This document shows, piece after piece, positions 1 through 10,047 of a stretch of DNA of 64,000 bases (the first letter of the stretch is position 1; the number at the start of each line of letters is the position of its first letter). Below the pieces are notes generated by a model. It did no database searches. It saw only the letters and a list, made by a program, of their open reading frames with translations, and was not told the DNA's origin. This stretch comes from [Bacillus] selenitireducens MLS10 (GTDB lineage: Bacteria > Bacillota > Bacilli > Bacillales > Salisediminibacteriaceae). The stretch spans positions 3,092,384 through 3,156,383 of the forward strand of contig NC_014219.1 in NCBI RefSeq assembly GCF_000093085.1, written 5' to 3'. Position numbers and translations under genes: made by a program.

Positions 1-1350
1 GGGAGAGAGTCGCTCCATGATCCGTTTTTTCATAACCGGCGTCTCTGCATCAAGCCAGTCATCCCCCTCTGGTGCCATGAGACTCTCATCTTTCAGGCTC
101 TCAAGATGACGCCGGTGTTCATCGGCAAAAGCCTCCCCCTTAATCACGAGCACCGATTCCGTATTCAGATAGGCACTTCTCGGATCTGCATTAAATGAAC
201 CGATAACGGAGACTTCATCATCAATCAGCACGCTTTTGGCGTGGATGGAACCCGTTCCTCTGTACTCATTCAGTTCAACATCCGCTTCAAGCCATGTATC
301 ACGATCGTAAAGGTAAGCAGAGAAGGCCGGATAGTTCGGGGACGAATACACGCTGTTCGTCACGACACTCACTTCCTTGTCTGAGACATGGTGGATATCG
401 ATCTTCGCCATCATCGCCTCATTTGGAATCAGGTAGGGCGTCTGAACCACAATCGAGGATCTTGCTTCATTGAGGAGGCCGGCAATCGTCGCCCAGACGA
501 CCGGTTCCCGCTGAATCCCCTCAAGGGGGTTCGCGACAAACGCGACCTCCTCAACCGGAATCCATTCCGAAAGAGGATCACCTCTTTTTACACCGTCTCC
601 TTCACTTTCTTTATCCAGCCGCTCCTTCAGCCGTTCCGCCTGCCTGTTTACATAGACGGACGACTCTCCTTCATAAGCGAAAGTACGCTCACCGTCCAGC
701 AATGTGTCCACATATGCCGACGCCTCTTTGATAAACGGCGCCTCACCCGCTGCATCTCCTGTGGCTCTGACGAGCACATCCCGGTCCCTGACAGGCACCG
801 CGTCATCTGCCGTCATGTATTTATCCCCGATGTTGCGTCCCCCATTCATGACGTAGCGCTCATCAACAATCATCAACTTGTCATGCAGCCTGTTATTCCA
901 CCGCATTGGTGAAGAGGCCTCCGGCGGTTCATAAACATGCAGCGTCATCCGTTCATGACGGCCGATAAGAGCCGGAAGACCCCGCATGCTCCCGTTCATC
1001 TGATGCAGCATCCCGTCGACGACCAATGTCACCTCAACACCCCGATCCGCAGCACGGAAAAGCTCACGAAAAAATGACTCCATATAATCACCTTCATGAA
1101 ACGTGTGGTAGACAATCTGAATCTCAGATTCTGCTTCCTGAATAAGTGAAAGCCGGGTATCCGCGGCATCTTGAGCATCTTCAAGAATCCGAGCCTCAAT
1201 CAATATGTCATCAGATGTGCCCTCAAAGAGCGAAACCGCTTCTCCGGAAGGGGGATCCGCCGCATCAAACAACAGGCTGCCAAAGCTGATGATAAACACC
1301 ACAACCACCCACGCCGCACGTTTCACATTTTTTCTGTAATAGCCCTTCAT
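1..1350 (-). CDS. Phospholipase D-like (cardiolipin synthase-type) protein, partial
   Basis: This gene runs off the left edge of the window, so its C-terminus is missing; 450 codons are visible. The start is the ATG at 1350-1348 (MKGYYRKNVKR). A single N-terminal hydrophobic segment (about residues 11-28) suggests a membrane-anchored protein facing outward. Two HKD-type phosphodiesterase motifs are seen: HDKLMIVD followed by GGRNIGD near residue 165, and HAKSVLIDD followed by GSFNADPRS near residue 375. This is the layout of the two-domain PLD superfamily (cardiolipin synthases and secreted PLD-like proteins). The substrate cannot be told from the sequence. The gene is divergent from the cyclic-di-GMP gene at 1519. 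Confidence 0.85.
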   Translation of the reverse strand, partial: MKGYYRKNVKRAAWVVVVFIISFGSLLFDAADPPSGEAVSLFEGTSDDILIEARILEDAQDAADTRLSLIQEAESEIQIVYHTFHEGDYMESFFRELFRAADRGVEVTLVVDGMLHQMNGSMRGLPALIGRHERMTLHVYEPPEASSPMRWNNRLHDKLMIVDERYVMNGGRNIGDKYMTADDAVPVRDRDVLVRATGDAAGEAPFIKEASAYVDTLLDGERTFAYEGESSVYVNRQAERLKERLDKESEGDGVKRGDPLSEWIPVEEVAFVANPLEGIQREPVVWATIAGLLNEARSSIVVQTPYLIPNEAMMAKIDIHHVSDKEVSVVTNSVYSSPNYPAFSAYLYDRDTWLEADVELNEYRGTGSIHAKSVLIDDEVSVIGSFNADPRSAYLNTESVLVIKGEAFADEHRRHLESLKDESLMAPEGDDWLDAETPVMKKRIMERLSP

Positions 1351-1518
1351 TCTGTTTCACCACACCTGATCAATGTATTCTGTCTTGTCCTTACTGGGTT
1401 CTACGTTTGATCCGCTGATCATGTTCCAAATCGTTCATCGAACACTCATGACTATACCTGAACAAAATTATCTAGTATAATAGACTTGCTTTCAAGAAGT
1501 CTTCTAGGAGCTGAAACC

Positions 1519-3966
1519 ATGTTTAAGCCAAATAACGAACTTTCTAAAACCCAATTGAATACAGTTTTGAACATGATTTCCGACCCCGTGTTCATCACTG
1601 AAATAAATAAATCTTTTGAACCGCTAACCTTCATTTTCGTGAATGACGCAGCGACTTCCCATGTCGGATGGCCTAAAGAGGTCCTCCTGACCATGAATCC
1701 GTATGATTTGGTCGATCCAGGCTATCATGGAACCTACACCGAAGAGCTGATCCGTCTGCAGGATCACTCCACTCTTCTTCTTGAAAGTGTCCACCGGACG
1801 AAAGACGGCACAAAGATCCCTGTTGAAATCAACAGTTCTCTCGTCACCCTGACCGACGAGCACGGCAAGTCTTTTATTCTGAGCGTCGTCCGTGATCTTT
1901 CAGGCCGATCGTCAAACCAGATGCTTCATGAGCGGACGAGCAAAGAATTCGAGAGCCTGTATCTGCATAATCCGGATCTTATTTTTTCAACCGACCCGCT
2001 TGGAAACTTCACCAACATGAACCCCGCGTGTTCTGCCACTCTGGAATACAGCAAGCAGGAACTGATGAAGCTTCCGTACGATGAGATACTGGACGTTGCC
2101 CATATCAACAAAACAGTCGACCAGTTCTCCAAAGCGCTCAAGGGGCAAACCGTGACATTTACAGCCACAGTCCGCACAAAATCAGGACGCCCCGTTGACT
2201 TAAACATCACCTCGCTCCCCATTCTCGTTGAGGACCAGGTTGAAGGCGTCATTTCCATTGCAAGAGATATAACCGCGCAGAATATCACAGAGAACCTTCT
2301 CATCGAAAGTGAACAGCGCTACAAATCAATTTTTCAATACAACGTGGATGCAGTCACCACGCTGAATACAGCTGGCGAACTCTATTACAGCAACCCCGCC
2401 GCCGAACAGCTTTTCGGCTGTGACCGTTCGGAACTGATCAAAGAACCCTTTTCATCTTTCATCATCGCAGAAGAACGCGAGCCGTTTCATGAAAAAATGA
2501 CAATGACCCTTGAAGGTACTCCCCACCAGCATGAAACCGCCATAACGAATACCCGCGGGGAAAAACGTTACGTTCATCTGACGCTCATTCCCACCTTCAT
2601 CAACAAAGAGGTCACCGGCGTCCACTGTATCGCGAAAGACATCACCGAAAGTAAGCAAAGCGAAGAAAAGATCAGTTTCCTTGCGTATCACGATACATTG
2701 ACAACACTGCCAAACCAGTATAAATTCCAGCAGGATCTCAACACGCTAATCGCCCGGTCATCCATCAAACCGAAGCCTTTTTCCATCTTCACGATCGATC
2801 TCGACCGGTTTAAGTTCATCAATGATTATCTCGGGTATGATCTCGGTAACGAACTATTGACGAAAGTCGGGACAAGAATCAGCGAACTGCTATCTGAAGA
2901 TGCAAAGCTTTACCGTTACGGCGGTGACGAGTTCACCATTATTCACCTTGATGCAACGCCGGAAGAATCTCTTCAACTCGGAAACAAAATTGCGTCCGCG
3001 ATTTCCATGGCTTTTGATATCAGCGGTTTCGATGCCTTTATCACAGTCAGTATCGGTATCAGTCATCACCCTGATCACGGCAAAGATTTGAACACCCTCA
3101 TCAAGAAATCAGACAACGCGATGTATTTCGCAAAAAAAATGGGACGGAACAATGTCCAGATGTTCAATGAAGAAATCAACACGCTCTCGACAAAGAACCT
3201 GAAACTCGAGTCACTTCTCTATAAAGCCCTTGAACGCGATGAATTCCTTCTTCACTATCAACCCCAATACGATGCAAAAACGAACCGTATTTCCGGTGTC
3301 GAAGCGCTCATTCGCTGGGACAATGAAGAACTCGGCATGATCTCACCTGCCGACTTCATCCCCCTTGCCGAAGAAACCGGTCTGATCGTCCCGATCGGGG
3401 AATGGGTTATGCGCACAGCGTGTCATCAGAATAAGGCCTGGCAGGATGAAGGGCTGCCGCCTATGGTCATGTCCGTCAACCTCTCCATCCGCCAATTTTA
3501 TCAACCTGATTTGCCACAGGTGATCGGCAAGATCCTGGAAGAGTCCGGTATGGCACCTGAGCTTTTGGAACTCGAGATCACCGAATCCATGGCCATGCAT
3601 GCCGATTCCGCCATCTCGATTCTGAAGCAGCTAAAACAGCTGGGCGTCCGAATTGCCATCGATGACTTCGGAACCGGATTCAGTTCACTGAATCACCTGA
3701 AGAAGTTCCCGCTCGATCATCTGAAGATCGACCGCTCTTTTGTCGATGACATCTGTCTCGGAAGTGAGGAACAGGATATTGTCAAAACGATTATCATGCT
3801 CGCTCACAACCTCAATCTCCGCGTTGTTGCCGAAGGGGTCGAAAATGACCTTCAGCAACAGTTCCTTAAAGACCACCGCTGCGACGTTTTCCAGGGGTTT
3901 CATTTCAGTAAACCCGTCATCCGTGACGCGATTCCCGAACTCCTCCGTAAACAGACAATCAGCTGA
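1519..3966 (+). CDS. PAS-PAS-PAS-GGDEF-EAL cyclic-di-GMP enzyme
   Basis: An 815-residue cytoplasmic protein without membrane segments. Three PAS sensor domains (about residues 10-130, 140-255, 265-380) precede a GGDEF domain (motif YRYGGDEFT near residue 466) and an EAL domain (EALIRW, then ELEITES, IDDFGTGFS, LKIDRSF, EGVEND and QGFHFSKP). All residues normally needed for diguanylate cyclase and phosphodiesterase activity appear present, so either or both activities are possible. The start was chosen at ATG 1519 because AGGAG lies 8 nt upstream; a longer frame from 1486 has no ribosome site. A TATAAT hexamer at 1476-1481 is a candidate -10 element with a poor -35. Followed by a terminator and then hemAT. 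Confidence 0.93.
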   Translation: MFKPNNELSKTQLNTVLNMISDPVFITEINKSFEPLTFIFVNDAATSHVGWPKEVLLTMNPYDLVDPGYHGTYTEELIRLQDHSTLLLESVHRTKDGTKIPVEINSSLVTLTDEHGKSFILSVVRDLSGRSSNQMLHERTSKEFESLYLHNPDLIFSTDPLGNFTNMNPACSATLEYSKQELMKLPYDEILDVAHINKTVDQFSKALKGQTVTFTATVRTKSGRPVDLNITSLPILVEDQVEGVISIARDITAQNITENLLIESEQRYKSIFQYNVDAVTTLNTAGELYYSNPAAEQLFGCDRSELIKEPFSSFIIAEEREPFHEKMTMTLEGTPHQHETAITNTRGEKRYVHLTLIPTFINKEVTGVHCIAKDITESKQSEEKISFLAYHDTLTTLPNQYKFQQDLNTLIARSSIKPKPFSIFTIDLDRFKFINDYLGYDLGNELLTKVGTRISELLSEDAKLYRYGGDEFTIIHLDATPEESLQLGNKIASAISMAFDISGFDAFITVSIGISHHPDHGKDLNTLIKKSDNAMYFAKKMGRNNVQMFNEEINTLSTKNLKLESLLYKALERDEFLLHYQPQYDAKTNRISGVEALIRWDNEELGMISPADFIPLAEETGLIVPIGEWVMRTACHQNKAWQDEGLPPMVMSVNLSIRQFYQPDLPQVIGKILEESGMAPELLELEITESMAMHADSAISILKQLKQLGVRIAIDDFGTGFSSLNHLKKFPLDHLKIDRSFVDDICLGSEEQDIVKTIIMLAHNLNLRVVAEGVENDLQQQFLKDHRCDVFQGFHFSKPVIRDAIPELLRKQTIS

Positions 3967-4028
3967 CGGCAGAAGTGATTCAGAAATCACCCCTGCACAA
4001 TAAAATTCTTACTTATCTCCCAAAAAGT

Positions 4029-4050
4029 GCAGGTGTAAACCTGCTTTTTT
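4029..4050 (+). terminator. Rho-independent terminator after the GGDEF-EAL gene
   Basis: GCAGGT and ACCTGC (4029-4034 and 4039-4044) with a GTAA loop, followed by six T. The stem is extended by an A-rich 5' flank that can pair with the T-run. Confidence 0.8.
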
Positions 4051-4061
4051 GGGGTGTTTTA

Positions 4062-4070
4062 TGCTATAAT
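4062..4070 (+). promoter_or_regulatory. Extended -10 promoter of hemAT
   Basis: TGCTATAAT at 4062-4070 is a perfect extended -10 element, directly downstream of the preceding terminator. No good -35 is seen, as is common for extended -10 promoters. The strong ribosome site AGGGGGGAC follows before ATG 4123. Confidence 0.6.
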
Positions 4071-4122
4071 ACACCCCAACGTATACACTTCAAGGTATAT
4101 AACGTCAGGGGGGACTCTTACC

Positions 4123-5421
4123 ATGTTTAAAAAGAAACAGGCCACCACACAGGCCAGAATTCCGGCATTTGCACCGGGGAAAATCGCACTTTCTGATGCC
4201 TATCAGGCGGATTTTCGTCATCATTTTGATCTGATCAACTTCACTGAAGATGATCTCGGTCGCCTCAAGCAGCTTGAACCGACGATGATCAGTGCCAAAT
4301 ATGACGTCATCGATGCCTTCTACGAAAAAATCGGTTCACAGCCTCACCTCCTCGAAATCATTAACCGCCACAGCTCCATCGAGCGCCTGAAGGACCACCT
4401 GCGCCCGCATATTCTCGAAATGTTCGCCGGTGAAATTGACGACCGCTACATTGAAAACCGAAAGCGTGTGGCCAAGATGCATGTCCACATCGGACTTGAG
4501 CCGCAGTGGTACATCGGGTCTTTTCAGAAGCTGACAGAGGACATCCTGATCCGCATGCAGGCGATGTACGGACAGGAAACCCCTGCGGAAATGATCAGTT
4601 CCATCACCAAAATCCTGAATCTCGAACAGCAAATCGTACTCGATGCCTATGAATCCGAGAATGAAAATCAGCGGCTTAAGGCTAATGCAGACAATCTCCA
4701 GATCCATAAGGATATCCAGGTGGCCCTGACGGATTTGTCCCAAATCAGCCAAAAAACAACCCACGTAACCCGGGATCTCCTTGCAAAGACGTTGGACACA
4801 AAGGAAATCGCCAACAGCAATGTGGAAACCATCACACATACAAGAGAAGCAGCGGCCGGTGGCCAGAAAGTCCTCCAGCAAATCCTTTCTGTCATGGATG
4901 AGATCGCCAAACAGTCCGAAGATGTGCAAACGCTGATGGCTTCCCTCTCCTCAACGACTGATGAGATTGTGGATTCCACGAAACTCATTGCCGACATTGC
5001 CGATCAGACAAACCTCATTGCACTCAATGCCGCCATTGAAGCCTCAAGAGCCGGCGAACACGGGCGCGGATTTGCGGTAGTAGCCGATGAAGTCCGAAAA
5101 CTCGCTGACGAGACAAAAAAAGCCGTCGAGAAAGTCGGCAATGCGGCGAGCGGCATCGATAAACAGTCCAAAAAAACAACGAAATCCATCAACAAAAACG
5201 CAGACAAAATTGCAAAAGGCACGACCTTCATTGACGAAGGGCGGAGCGCCTTTCAGGAAGTCAACAACAGGATGGATGAGGCTCTCGATACGAGTCACCT
5301 GACGTCAAAAGAACTCGATGAACTGCATCGCCTGTTCTCTGACGTGAAGGATGCTGCCTCTGAAGTCGCAACAAAAGCCGATGACATGGCCGAGATCAGT
5401 GAGAAACTGACGAAAAAATAA
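4123..5421 (+). CDS. hemAT: HemAT-type globin-coupled aerotaxis transducer
   Basis: A 432-residue soluble chemoreceptor. The N-terminal half (about residues 25-175) is a globin-coupled sensor domain, with histidines in [20 protein letters not shown] suited to haem ligation. The C-terminal half is a methyl-accepting signalling domain with the hairpin signature [16 protein letters not shown] and [13 protein letters not shown]. There are no transmembrane segments, as in B. subtilis HemAT, which senses oxygen and signals to CheA. ATG 4123 is preferred over an upstream in-frame ATG at 4054 because a strong AGGGGGGAC ribosome site lies just upstream. It is a single gene with its own promoter and terminator. 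Confidence 0.95.
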   Translation: MFKKKQATTQARIPAFAPGKIALSDAYQADFRHHFDLINFTEDDLGRLKQLEPTMISAKYDVIDAFYEKIGSQPHLLEIINRHSSIERLKDHLRPHILEMFAGEIDDRYIENRKRVAKMHVHIGLEPQWYIGSFQKLTEDILIRMQAMYGQETPAEMISSITKILNLEQQIVLDAYESENENQRLKANADNLQIHKDIQVALTDLSQISQKTTHVTRDLLAKTLDTKEIANSNVETITHTREAAAGGQKVLQQILSVMDEIAKQSEDVQTLMASLSSTTDEIVDSTKLIADIADQTNLIALNAAIEASRAGEHGRGFAVVADEVRKLADETKKAVEKVGNAASGIDKQSKKTTKSINKNADKIAKGTTFIDEGRSAFQEVNNRMDEALDTSHLTSKELDELHRLFSDVKDAASEVATKADDMAEISEKLTKK

Positions 5422-5425
5422 ACAG

Positions 5426-5461
5426 CGCCCCCTGGCCATCACCGATCAGGGGGCGTTTTTT
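5426..5461. terminator. Terminator between hemAT and the acyltransferase
   Basis: Nine-base-pair stem CGCCCCCTG/CAGGGGGCG (5426-5434, 5447-5455) followed by six T on the plus strand. The minus-strand acyltransferase gene converges here and may share it. Confidence 0.85.
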
Positions 5462-5465
5462 CGTG

Positions 5466-7547
5466 TCATTCACCTTCCAACAGAGGGATGATGCGTTCTT
5501 CGAGAAGTGGTCTCATGGAGATGGCATACTCCTTCGTAATGTGATTCGAATCCCGGTAAACGAGAATGTTTCCAATCACTGGCAGACATGCCCCTTCCGG
5601 ACAAACAAACGGATTCAGATCCGCATATGTCACATTTGTCGGCTGATCCTGCAGATCCTCCCACGGATCACCCGCATAGAGCACTTCATCTGCAGGAGTG
5701 ATACAGTTGCTTGTGTCTTCCTCTTCACTGACGCAGGCAGCCACGTCGAACGCCATCCACGGTACATCCCGGATGGCAAACACCTGAATGCCGTGGTCAT
5801 TCAGGGACGCCCATTTTTCAAGGAAACCTCCCGGAATCTCTCTGCCCTCCTGTGCCGTTGACGTCGTAAAAACGAGATCAGGTGGGTCTTCAATCAGGAT
5901 GTCAAGAAGTGTTTCTCCCCATGGCAAACACCCTTCACTCAGTTCATCGAGATCATCCGTCGTAAACCGGCAGTTGCTCTTTGTATAGGAACGGATCAGA
6001 ATCTGTTCATCCTCACTGATGGCCATAAGCGGCGGCAGCCAGTGGGCCGAGTGAGAACCGCCAACGCCGGCAATCGTATAAGCAGGATCATCCCCTTCAT
6101 AGCCGTACGTGCATGCAATGACCTCCTCAGAAGTCTGATTCTGATGACACCCGTCATCATAAACAGGCGGCAGGGACTCCCGGGCATCGACTGCCGGGGG
6201 AATAATGTCCGGCACTTCCGGCACCGGCACTTCATCAAACAGCCCCATCGCTCCAGGATAACGGGGATCCTCAACCACATAAGGAAAAGCAGACTCCTCT
6301 TCTTCCTCGTGATTCTCGTTATCCGGTTCATTCTCATCGACAGGAGCGGCATTCATGTTATCGACTGAGCGCTCTTCAAGAGGGGACTGCATGTCAAGCT
6401 GCCAGAAAAAAAGCACAGCAACGAGAGGAAGGGTAAATACCGATGCCATCATTGTCCGGACAAGCGGACGCTTCTTTTGAGCAAGATTCCGAAGCGGCGT
6501 TTCCAGCCACTCCGTTGTCACAACAGCCAGGATGGCTGAAGCCGCGATGAGCAGCACCCCGTCAGACAGCGGGACATGCTCCGGACGCACACGTACGAGA
6601 TAGAACACCAAAAGCGGCCAGTGCCACAAATAAAAGGCATACGCATAATGCCCGAACCAGACAAGCGGTCGTGATCCGACGATGCGACCGACACCGGCCC
6701 GGCCTCCCTGATTCGATGCAATCAGGATCAGGGCAGCCCCGGCAACCGGAAACAGCGCCGCAAACCCCGGAAAGGCCCGTTCGACGGGAAAGAGCATGCC
6801 GACCGTCAACATCATCATCAGACCAGTCCACCCGAGAAATCAGGCGACAGTCCGGTTCAGCCGGAACATCGGCAACAAAAGCGCAAGCAGTCCGCCAGCG
6901 GCGAATTCCCAAACTCGCGCTCCCGTATCAAAGTAAGCCCATGCCTGCAGCCTGTCCGTCATCCATATGGAGTAAAGAAAGGACAGCGTAAATACGCTTC
7001 CCATGACGACCAGCAGCACCTTTCTCAACGGATACTGATGCTTTGCCAATCGGTAGATGAGGATACCAACCATGATCACCACCGGCCACAACAGATAAAA
7101 CTGGCCTTGCATGGACAGAGCCCAGTAGTGCTGAACAGGGCTCGCTTCAAGGTTTTGGGCAAGATAATCGACCTGATTCAGCGCGAGTTGCCAGTTTTCC
7201 ATGTACAAAGCCGCCGCAGTGATCTCCTGAACCGTCTGCCCGTAGCGAATCTCCGGCAAGATTATCAACGAGCCTGCGGCTGTCACCGCAAGGACAAGAT
7301 AAGCCATAGGAAAGAGCCTCACAGCAAGCCTCGATAAATAGTGACCGATACGCAGCTCGCCCTGTTTGATGTAGCCTGCGAGCAAAGTTGTTGTGATCAG
7401 AAATCCGGAAACAAGAAAAAAGACATCCACACCGCCGGATACGGTGCCAAACCAGATATGATACACCGACACGAGCAGGGCAGCCACCGCTCTCACCCCT
7501 TCGATCTCAGGCCGGTATTGTTTGGATACAAGCTGATTGTCTTTCAT
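5466..7547 (-). pseudogene. OafA/YrhL-type acyltransferase with SGNH domain, interrupted by in-frame TGA
   Basis: The two minus-strand parts, 6840-7547 and 5466-6818, lie in the same frame and are separated only by a TGA codon at 6842-6840. The N-terminal part has acyltransferase-3 features (YRPEIEGVRAVAALLVSVYH, GGVDVFFLVSGFLI) and many membrane helices. The rest holds the remaining helices, an acidic linker and an extracytoplasmic SGNH-like esterase domain (GGSHSAHW and YRDSNHIT). Such proteins O-acetylate surface polysaccharides. ATG 7547 is favoured over GTG 7559 because AGGTGG lies 8 nt upstream. The TGA sits before FLGWTGLMMM in a membrane helix, where Trp would fit (TGG to TGA). I see no SECIS-like hairpin, so a nonsense mutation, a read error or leaky readthrough are the likely explanations. 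Confidence 0.85.
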
Positions 7548-7615
7548 TTGACGTGCCACCTGCCGATCATCAATTGTCTTACAGGCCCGGTCTGAATCTG
7601 TCCTTGACAGAACCG

Positions 7616-7644
7616 TTTCATCTTTCCCCTGTTTTCAGTATAAT
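7616..7644 (+). promoter_or_regulatory. Candidate promoter of the 7731 lipoprotein gene
   Basis: TATAAT at 7639-7644 is a perfect -10 hexamer. The hexamer 17 nt upstream (TTTCAT, 7616-7621) is only a moderate -35. A TTGACA at 7604 is too far away (29 nt) to pair with it. Confidence 0.45.
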
Positions 7645-7730
7645 AGAAAACAGATTATGAACAAATCATTTTTGGACATCTTGATCCATTCTGTATAAAG
7701 GGGGCATAAACAGGCGCGGCCTGTCTATCT

Positions 7731-8546
7731 ATGATACATCCACTCATACTGCTAATCAGTATTCTGTTACTGAGCGCATGTTCGCCATTCGCTCCGGACA
7801 TCACAAATGAAAATGAGCCGAATGAAGGGGGTACCAGTCAGTCTGTTATCCAGGAAGAAGAGGATCCGGATGAAAACACAGAAGAGCCCGGTCATGCCGG
7901 TATGGAGATCCAGTCTGTGATGCAATTTGAACTGGATCTCGTCCTCGAAGAAGAGGATGACTGGCACTTCTTTTACGAATTGGAACCGGACGGTTTTCAG
8001 GCAACCGTAGAAGGCGCACAACCCGATCAGGTTGTCGGTGATGACGCTTTTACAGAAGTCGAAGCACTTCTGACCAGGCTGTCCGTCACGACAGAGCACT
8101 CCATCACGGGGATTGTCAGCGGGGTCACATCAGCTTTAAACACTGATATACGGGACATCGAATCCTTTTCTCTCGTTCTTGTCACGACACAGGGAGAGCG
8201 GTTCGAGTTCGCTTTCGAAGACCTCTCGGGTGAAGACCGTCTCGAAGACGCGAGCGCATTCCGTTTCGAAAACCGCCTCTACTCAGGTGAAACGATGGTG
8301 ATGGCTTATGGCGAAAGCGAGCCATCCACCGTCGAAGAACCGAACGGTGATGCACTGAGGGGCGCGCAGGCTGACGAATTGATCAGACAGTATCTTGCCG
8401 ACATGGCGTTTGCCTATGATATGCCTCTTGCTGAGCTGAAGCATGCGATGCTGACGCCTGTAAATATCGAAGCAGACGAGGTGGCCGATTTTACACTCGA
8501 GGCATCATTTGCCGACGGCTATCTGAGGATTCAGCACGTATACTGA
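7731..8546 (+). CDS. Hypothetical acidic lipoprotein
   Basis: A 271-residue predicted lipoprotein. The hydrophobic signal MIHPLILLISILLLSAC ends in a lipobox (LSAC), followed by a very acidic linker rich in Glu and Asp, typical of secreted proteins of halophilic bacilli. I do not recognise the remaining domain. The C-terminal segment GAQADELIRQYLADMAF resembles the amphipathic region of YusW-like proteins, but that is only a suggestion. The ribosome site before ATG 7731 is weak and the signal peptide lacks the usual N-terminal lysines, so the start is uncertain. It is monocistronic and ends at a shared bidirectional terminator. Confidence 0.7.
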   Translation: MIHPLILLISILLLSACSPFAPDITNENEPNEGGTSQSVIQEEEDPDENTEEPGHAGMEIQSVMQFELDLVLEEEDDWHFFYELEPDGFQATVEGAQPDQVVGDDAFTEVEALLTRLSVTTEHSITGIVSGVTSALNTDIRDIESFSLVLVTTQGERFEFAFEDLSGEDRLEDASAFRFENRLYSGETMVMAYGESEPSTVEEPNGDALRGAQADELIRQYLADMAFAYDMPLAELKHAMLTPVNIEADEVADFTLEASFADGYLRIQHVY

Positions 8547-8551
8547 CATTG

Positions 8552-8600
8552 AAAAAAGGAGCTCCGGATGATTCCATATGAATCATCAGAGCTCCTTTTT
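8552..8600. terminator. Bidirectional terminator between convergent genes
   Basis: GGAGCTC and GAGCTCC (8558-8564, 8589-8595) with an inner GATGATTC/GAATCATC stem, flanked by A-run and T-run on opposite sides. It can serve both the lipoprotein gene and the YeeE-type gene. Confidence 0.85.
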
Positions 8601-8601
8601 C

Positions 8602-9714
8602 TTATGCAGCATCTTTTTCCCTGTAAAAGAGCATGATCGGCATCTTGAAATAGTACTTGGTGACAAGAAATACGCCCACCATCATCCCGATGATGACAAG
8701 GAAGCTTGCAATGGACAGCCCTCCGACGCCTGCCACAACGTTCGCAATGTTACAGCCCGGTGCGATCCTGGACGCAACACCCATCAAAAGCCCGCCGCCG
8801 ATGGCTGCCGGTAAACGCTTCGCCTTTGGAAAGCGGATCTTAAAGCTCTTACTCAACACGGACGAGATAAACGCGCCGACGACGATCATGATCACAAGCA
8901 CTTCCTCCGGTCCGATACCGACCGTCGGATACGCGGCAAACATGTTGTTTAAGTAAAGATTGTTATACACCGCCTGCTCACCGAAGATGGATGCGAGAAA
9001 CACGCCGCCAATCCGGGTTTCAGGCCCGGTAACGGAAATCGAAGAGAGCGTGATAAACTGAACCGTTGCGGTGATCCCCATTAAGAGCGCAACAAACCGC
9101 ACATCCCAGTGCTGCTGGGTAAAAGGATTACCTTTCCAGTCTGTGAAACTGTTCTTCACGCCTTGCCAGAACCCGGCCCAGCCAAACTTACGGATCGTCA
9201 CAAAGAGAAGCAGGCCGACCAGAAGTAGCGGCAGGGTCATAAACGGCAAGCCGATCTCATAAAGACTGTACCCTTCAGCCATCGTAAGGGGTTCCATCAT
9301 ATAATCATTCGCCCACGGATCATAAATAAATGCAAAAAGCAGATTTCCTGTAATCATCGCAGCAATGACGATCCAGAACTGGATATACCCCATTCCACTG
9401 CGGTAGAGGGCACCCGAGGCACAGCTGCCTGCGATGGTCATCCCGATCCCGAACAGCAATCCTCCGAGAAGGTTCTGAAAGCCGATGGGTACGGCCCACA
9501 GCTGATCAACAGAAGCAATGCCAAGCGTGAGAGAGAGCCCCCAGCCGATCATCGCCGTTGCCATCAGAACGAGAATTCCTTTCCCGACACGGGAATCTTT
9601 CACACTCACAAAATCCCGCACAGAGGCGACGAAACAAAAGTCCGCCTTTTGAAGTAAAAATCCATAAATAAGTCCAAATACTGCAGCCAGTATAAATACC
9701 TCGATTGTAAACAT
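8602..9714 (-). CDS. YeeE/YedE-family sulfur (thiosulfate) transporter
   Basis: A 370-residue integral membrane protein of the YeeE/YedE (TsuA) family, which imports thiosulfate or related sulfur compounds. Cysteines typical of the relay path are present in ADFCFVAS, GSCASGALYRSGMGY and GCNIANVVAGVGGL. It is the last gene of a four-gene minus-strand cluster with a TusA-like carrier and two rhodanese proteins, supporting a role in uptake and hand-over of sulfane sulfur. ATG 9714 (MFTIEVFIL) is chosen because AGGG lies upstream at workable spacing; a longer frame from 9750 has no ribosome site. The exact substrate is inferred. Confidence 0.9.
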   Translation of the reverse strand: MFTIEVFILAAVFGLIYGFLLQKADFCFVASVRDFVSVKDSRVGKGILVLMATAMIGWGLSLTLGIASVDQLWAVPIGFQNLLGGLLFGIGMTIAGSCASGALYRSGMGYIQFWIVIAAMITGNLLFAFIYDPWANDYMMEPLTMAEGYSLYEIGLPFMTLPLLLVGLLLFVTIRKFGWAGFWQGVKNSFTDWKGNPFTQQHWDVRFVALLMGITATVQFITLSSISVTGPETRIGGVFLASIFGEQAVYNNLYLNNMFAAYPTVGIGPEEVLVIMIVVGAFISSVLSKSFKIRFPKAKRLPAAIGGGLLMGVASRIAPGCNIANVVAGVGGLSIASFLVIIGMMVGVFLVTKYYFKMPIMLFYREKDAA

Positions 9715-9776
9715 CGTCTCAGCCCTTTCAGAAACAGGAAAAGCCTCCACCAGCGTTCAGAGGCTTTTCCCATCAA

Positions 9777-10037
9777 TCAGTTCTTTTTCAAATAAATGTA
9801 GTAATTGCCGCCTTCCGTGACCGTGCCGAGATGCTCGGCAAGTTTGTTCATCTTCACCGCAGCAGGGATCGTCTTTGTCGCGATGGAATGATCCGTCACT
9901 TCGACGACCACATCACCACTGCCTGCTTTCTTCAGTCCATCAAGTGCGATGTTCAGCGTATGCGGGCACACTTCTCCGACACCATCAAGCTCATGGTCCA
10001 CTTTCAATTCTTTTAATTCCTGATCCGTTAAACTCAT
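9777..10037 (-). CDS. TusA-family sulfur carrier protein
   Basis: An 86-residue cytoplasmic protein of the TusA/SirA/YedF family. The conserved cysteine lies in GEVCPHTLNIAL, the position that carries persulfide in TusA; the second Pro of the usual CPxP motif is replaced by Thr. The start is ATG 10037 with GAGGTG six nt upstream; the longer frame from 10094 lacks a ribosome site. It lies 62 nt upstream of the YeeE-type transporter and 10 nt downstream of the rhodanese gene. It probably accepts sulfur entering through the transporter or delivered by the rhodaneses. Confidence 0.9.
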   Translation of the reverse strand: MSLTDQELKELKVDHELDGVGEVCPHTLNIALDGLKKAGSGDVVVEVTDHSIATKTIPAAVKMNKLAEHLGTVTEGGNYYIYLKKN

Positions 10038-10047
10038 TGCCTTCACC

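Noticed and set aside
388-1410. Plus-strand open frames at 388-912 and 1171-1410
   Set aside because: They lie antisense to the PLD-like gene, have no family similarity or ribosome site, and vanish once the minus-strand HKD motifs are read.
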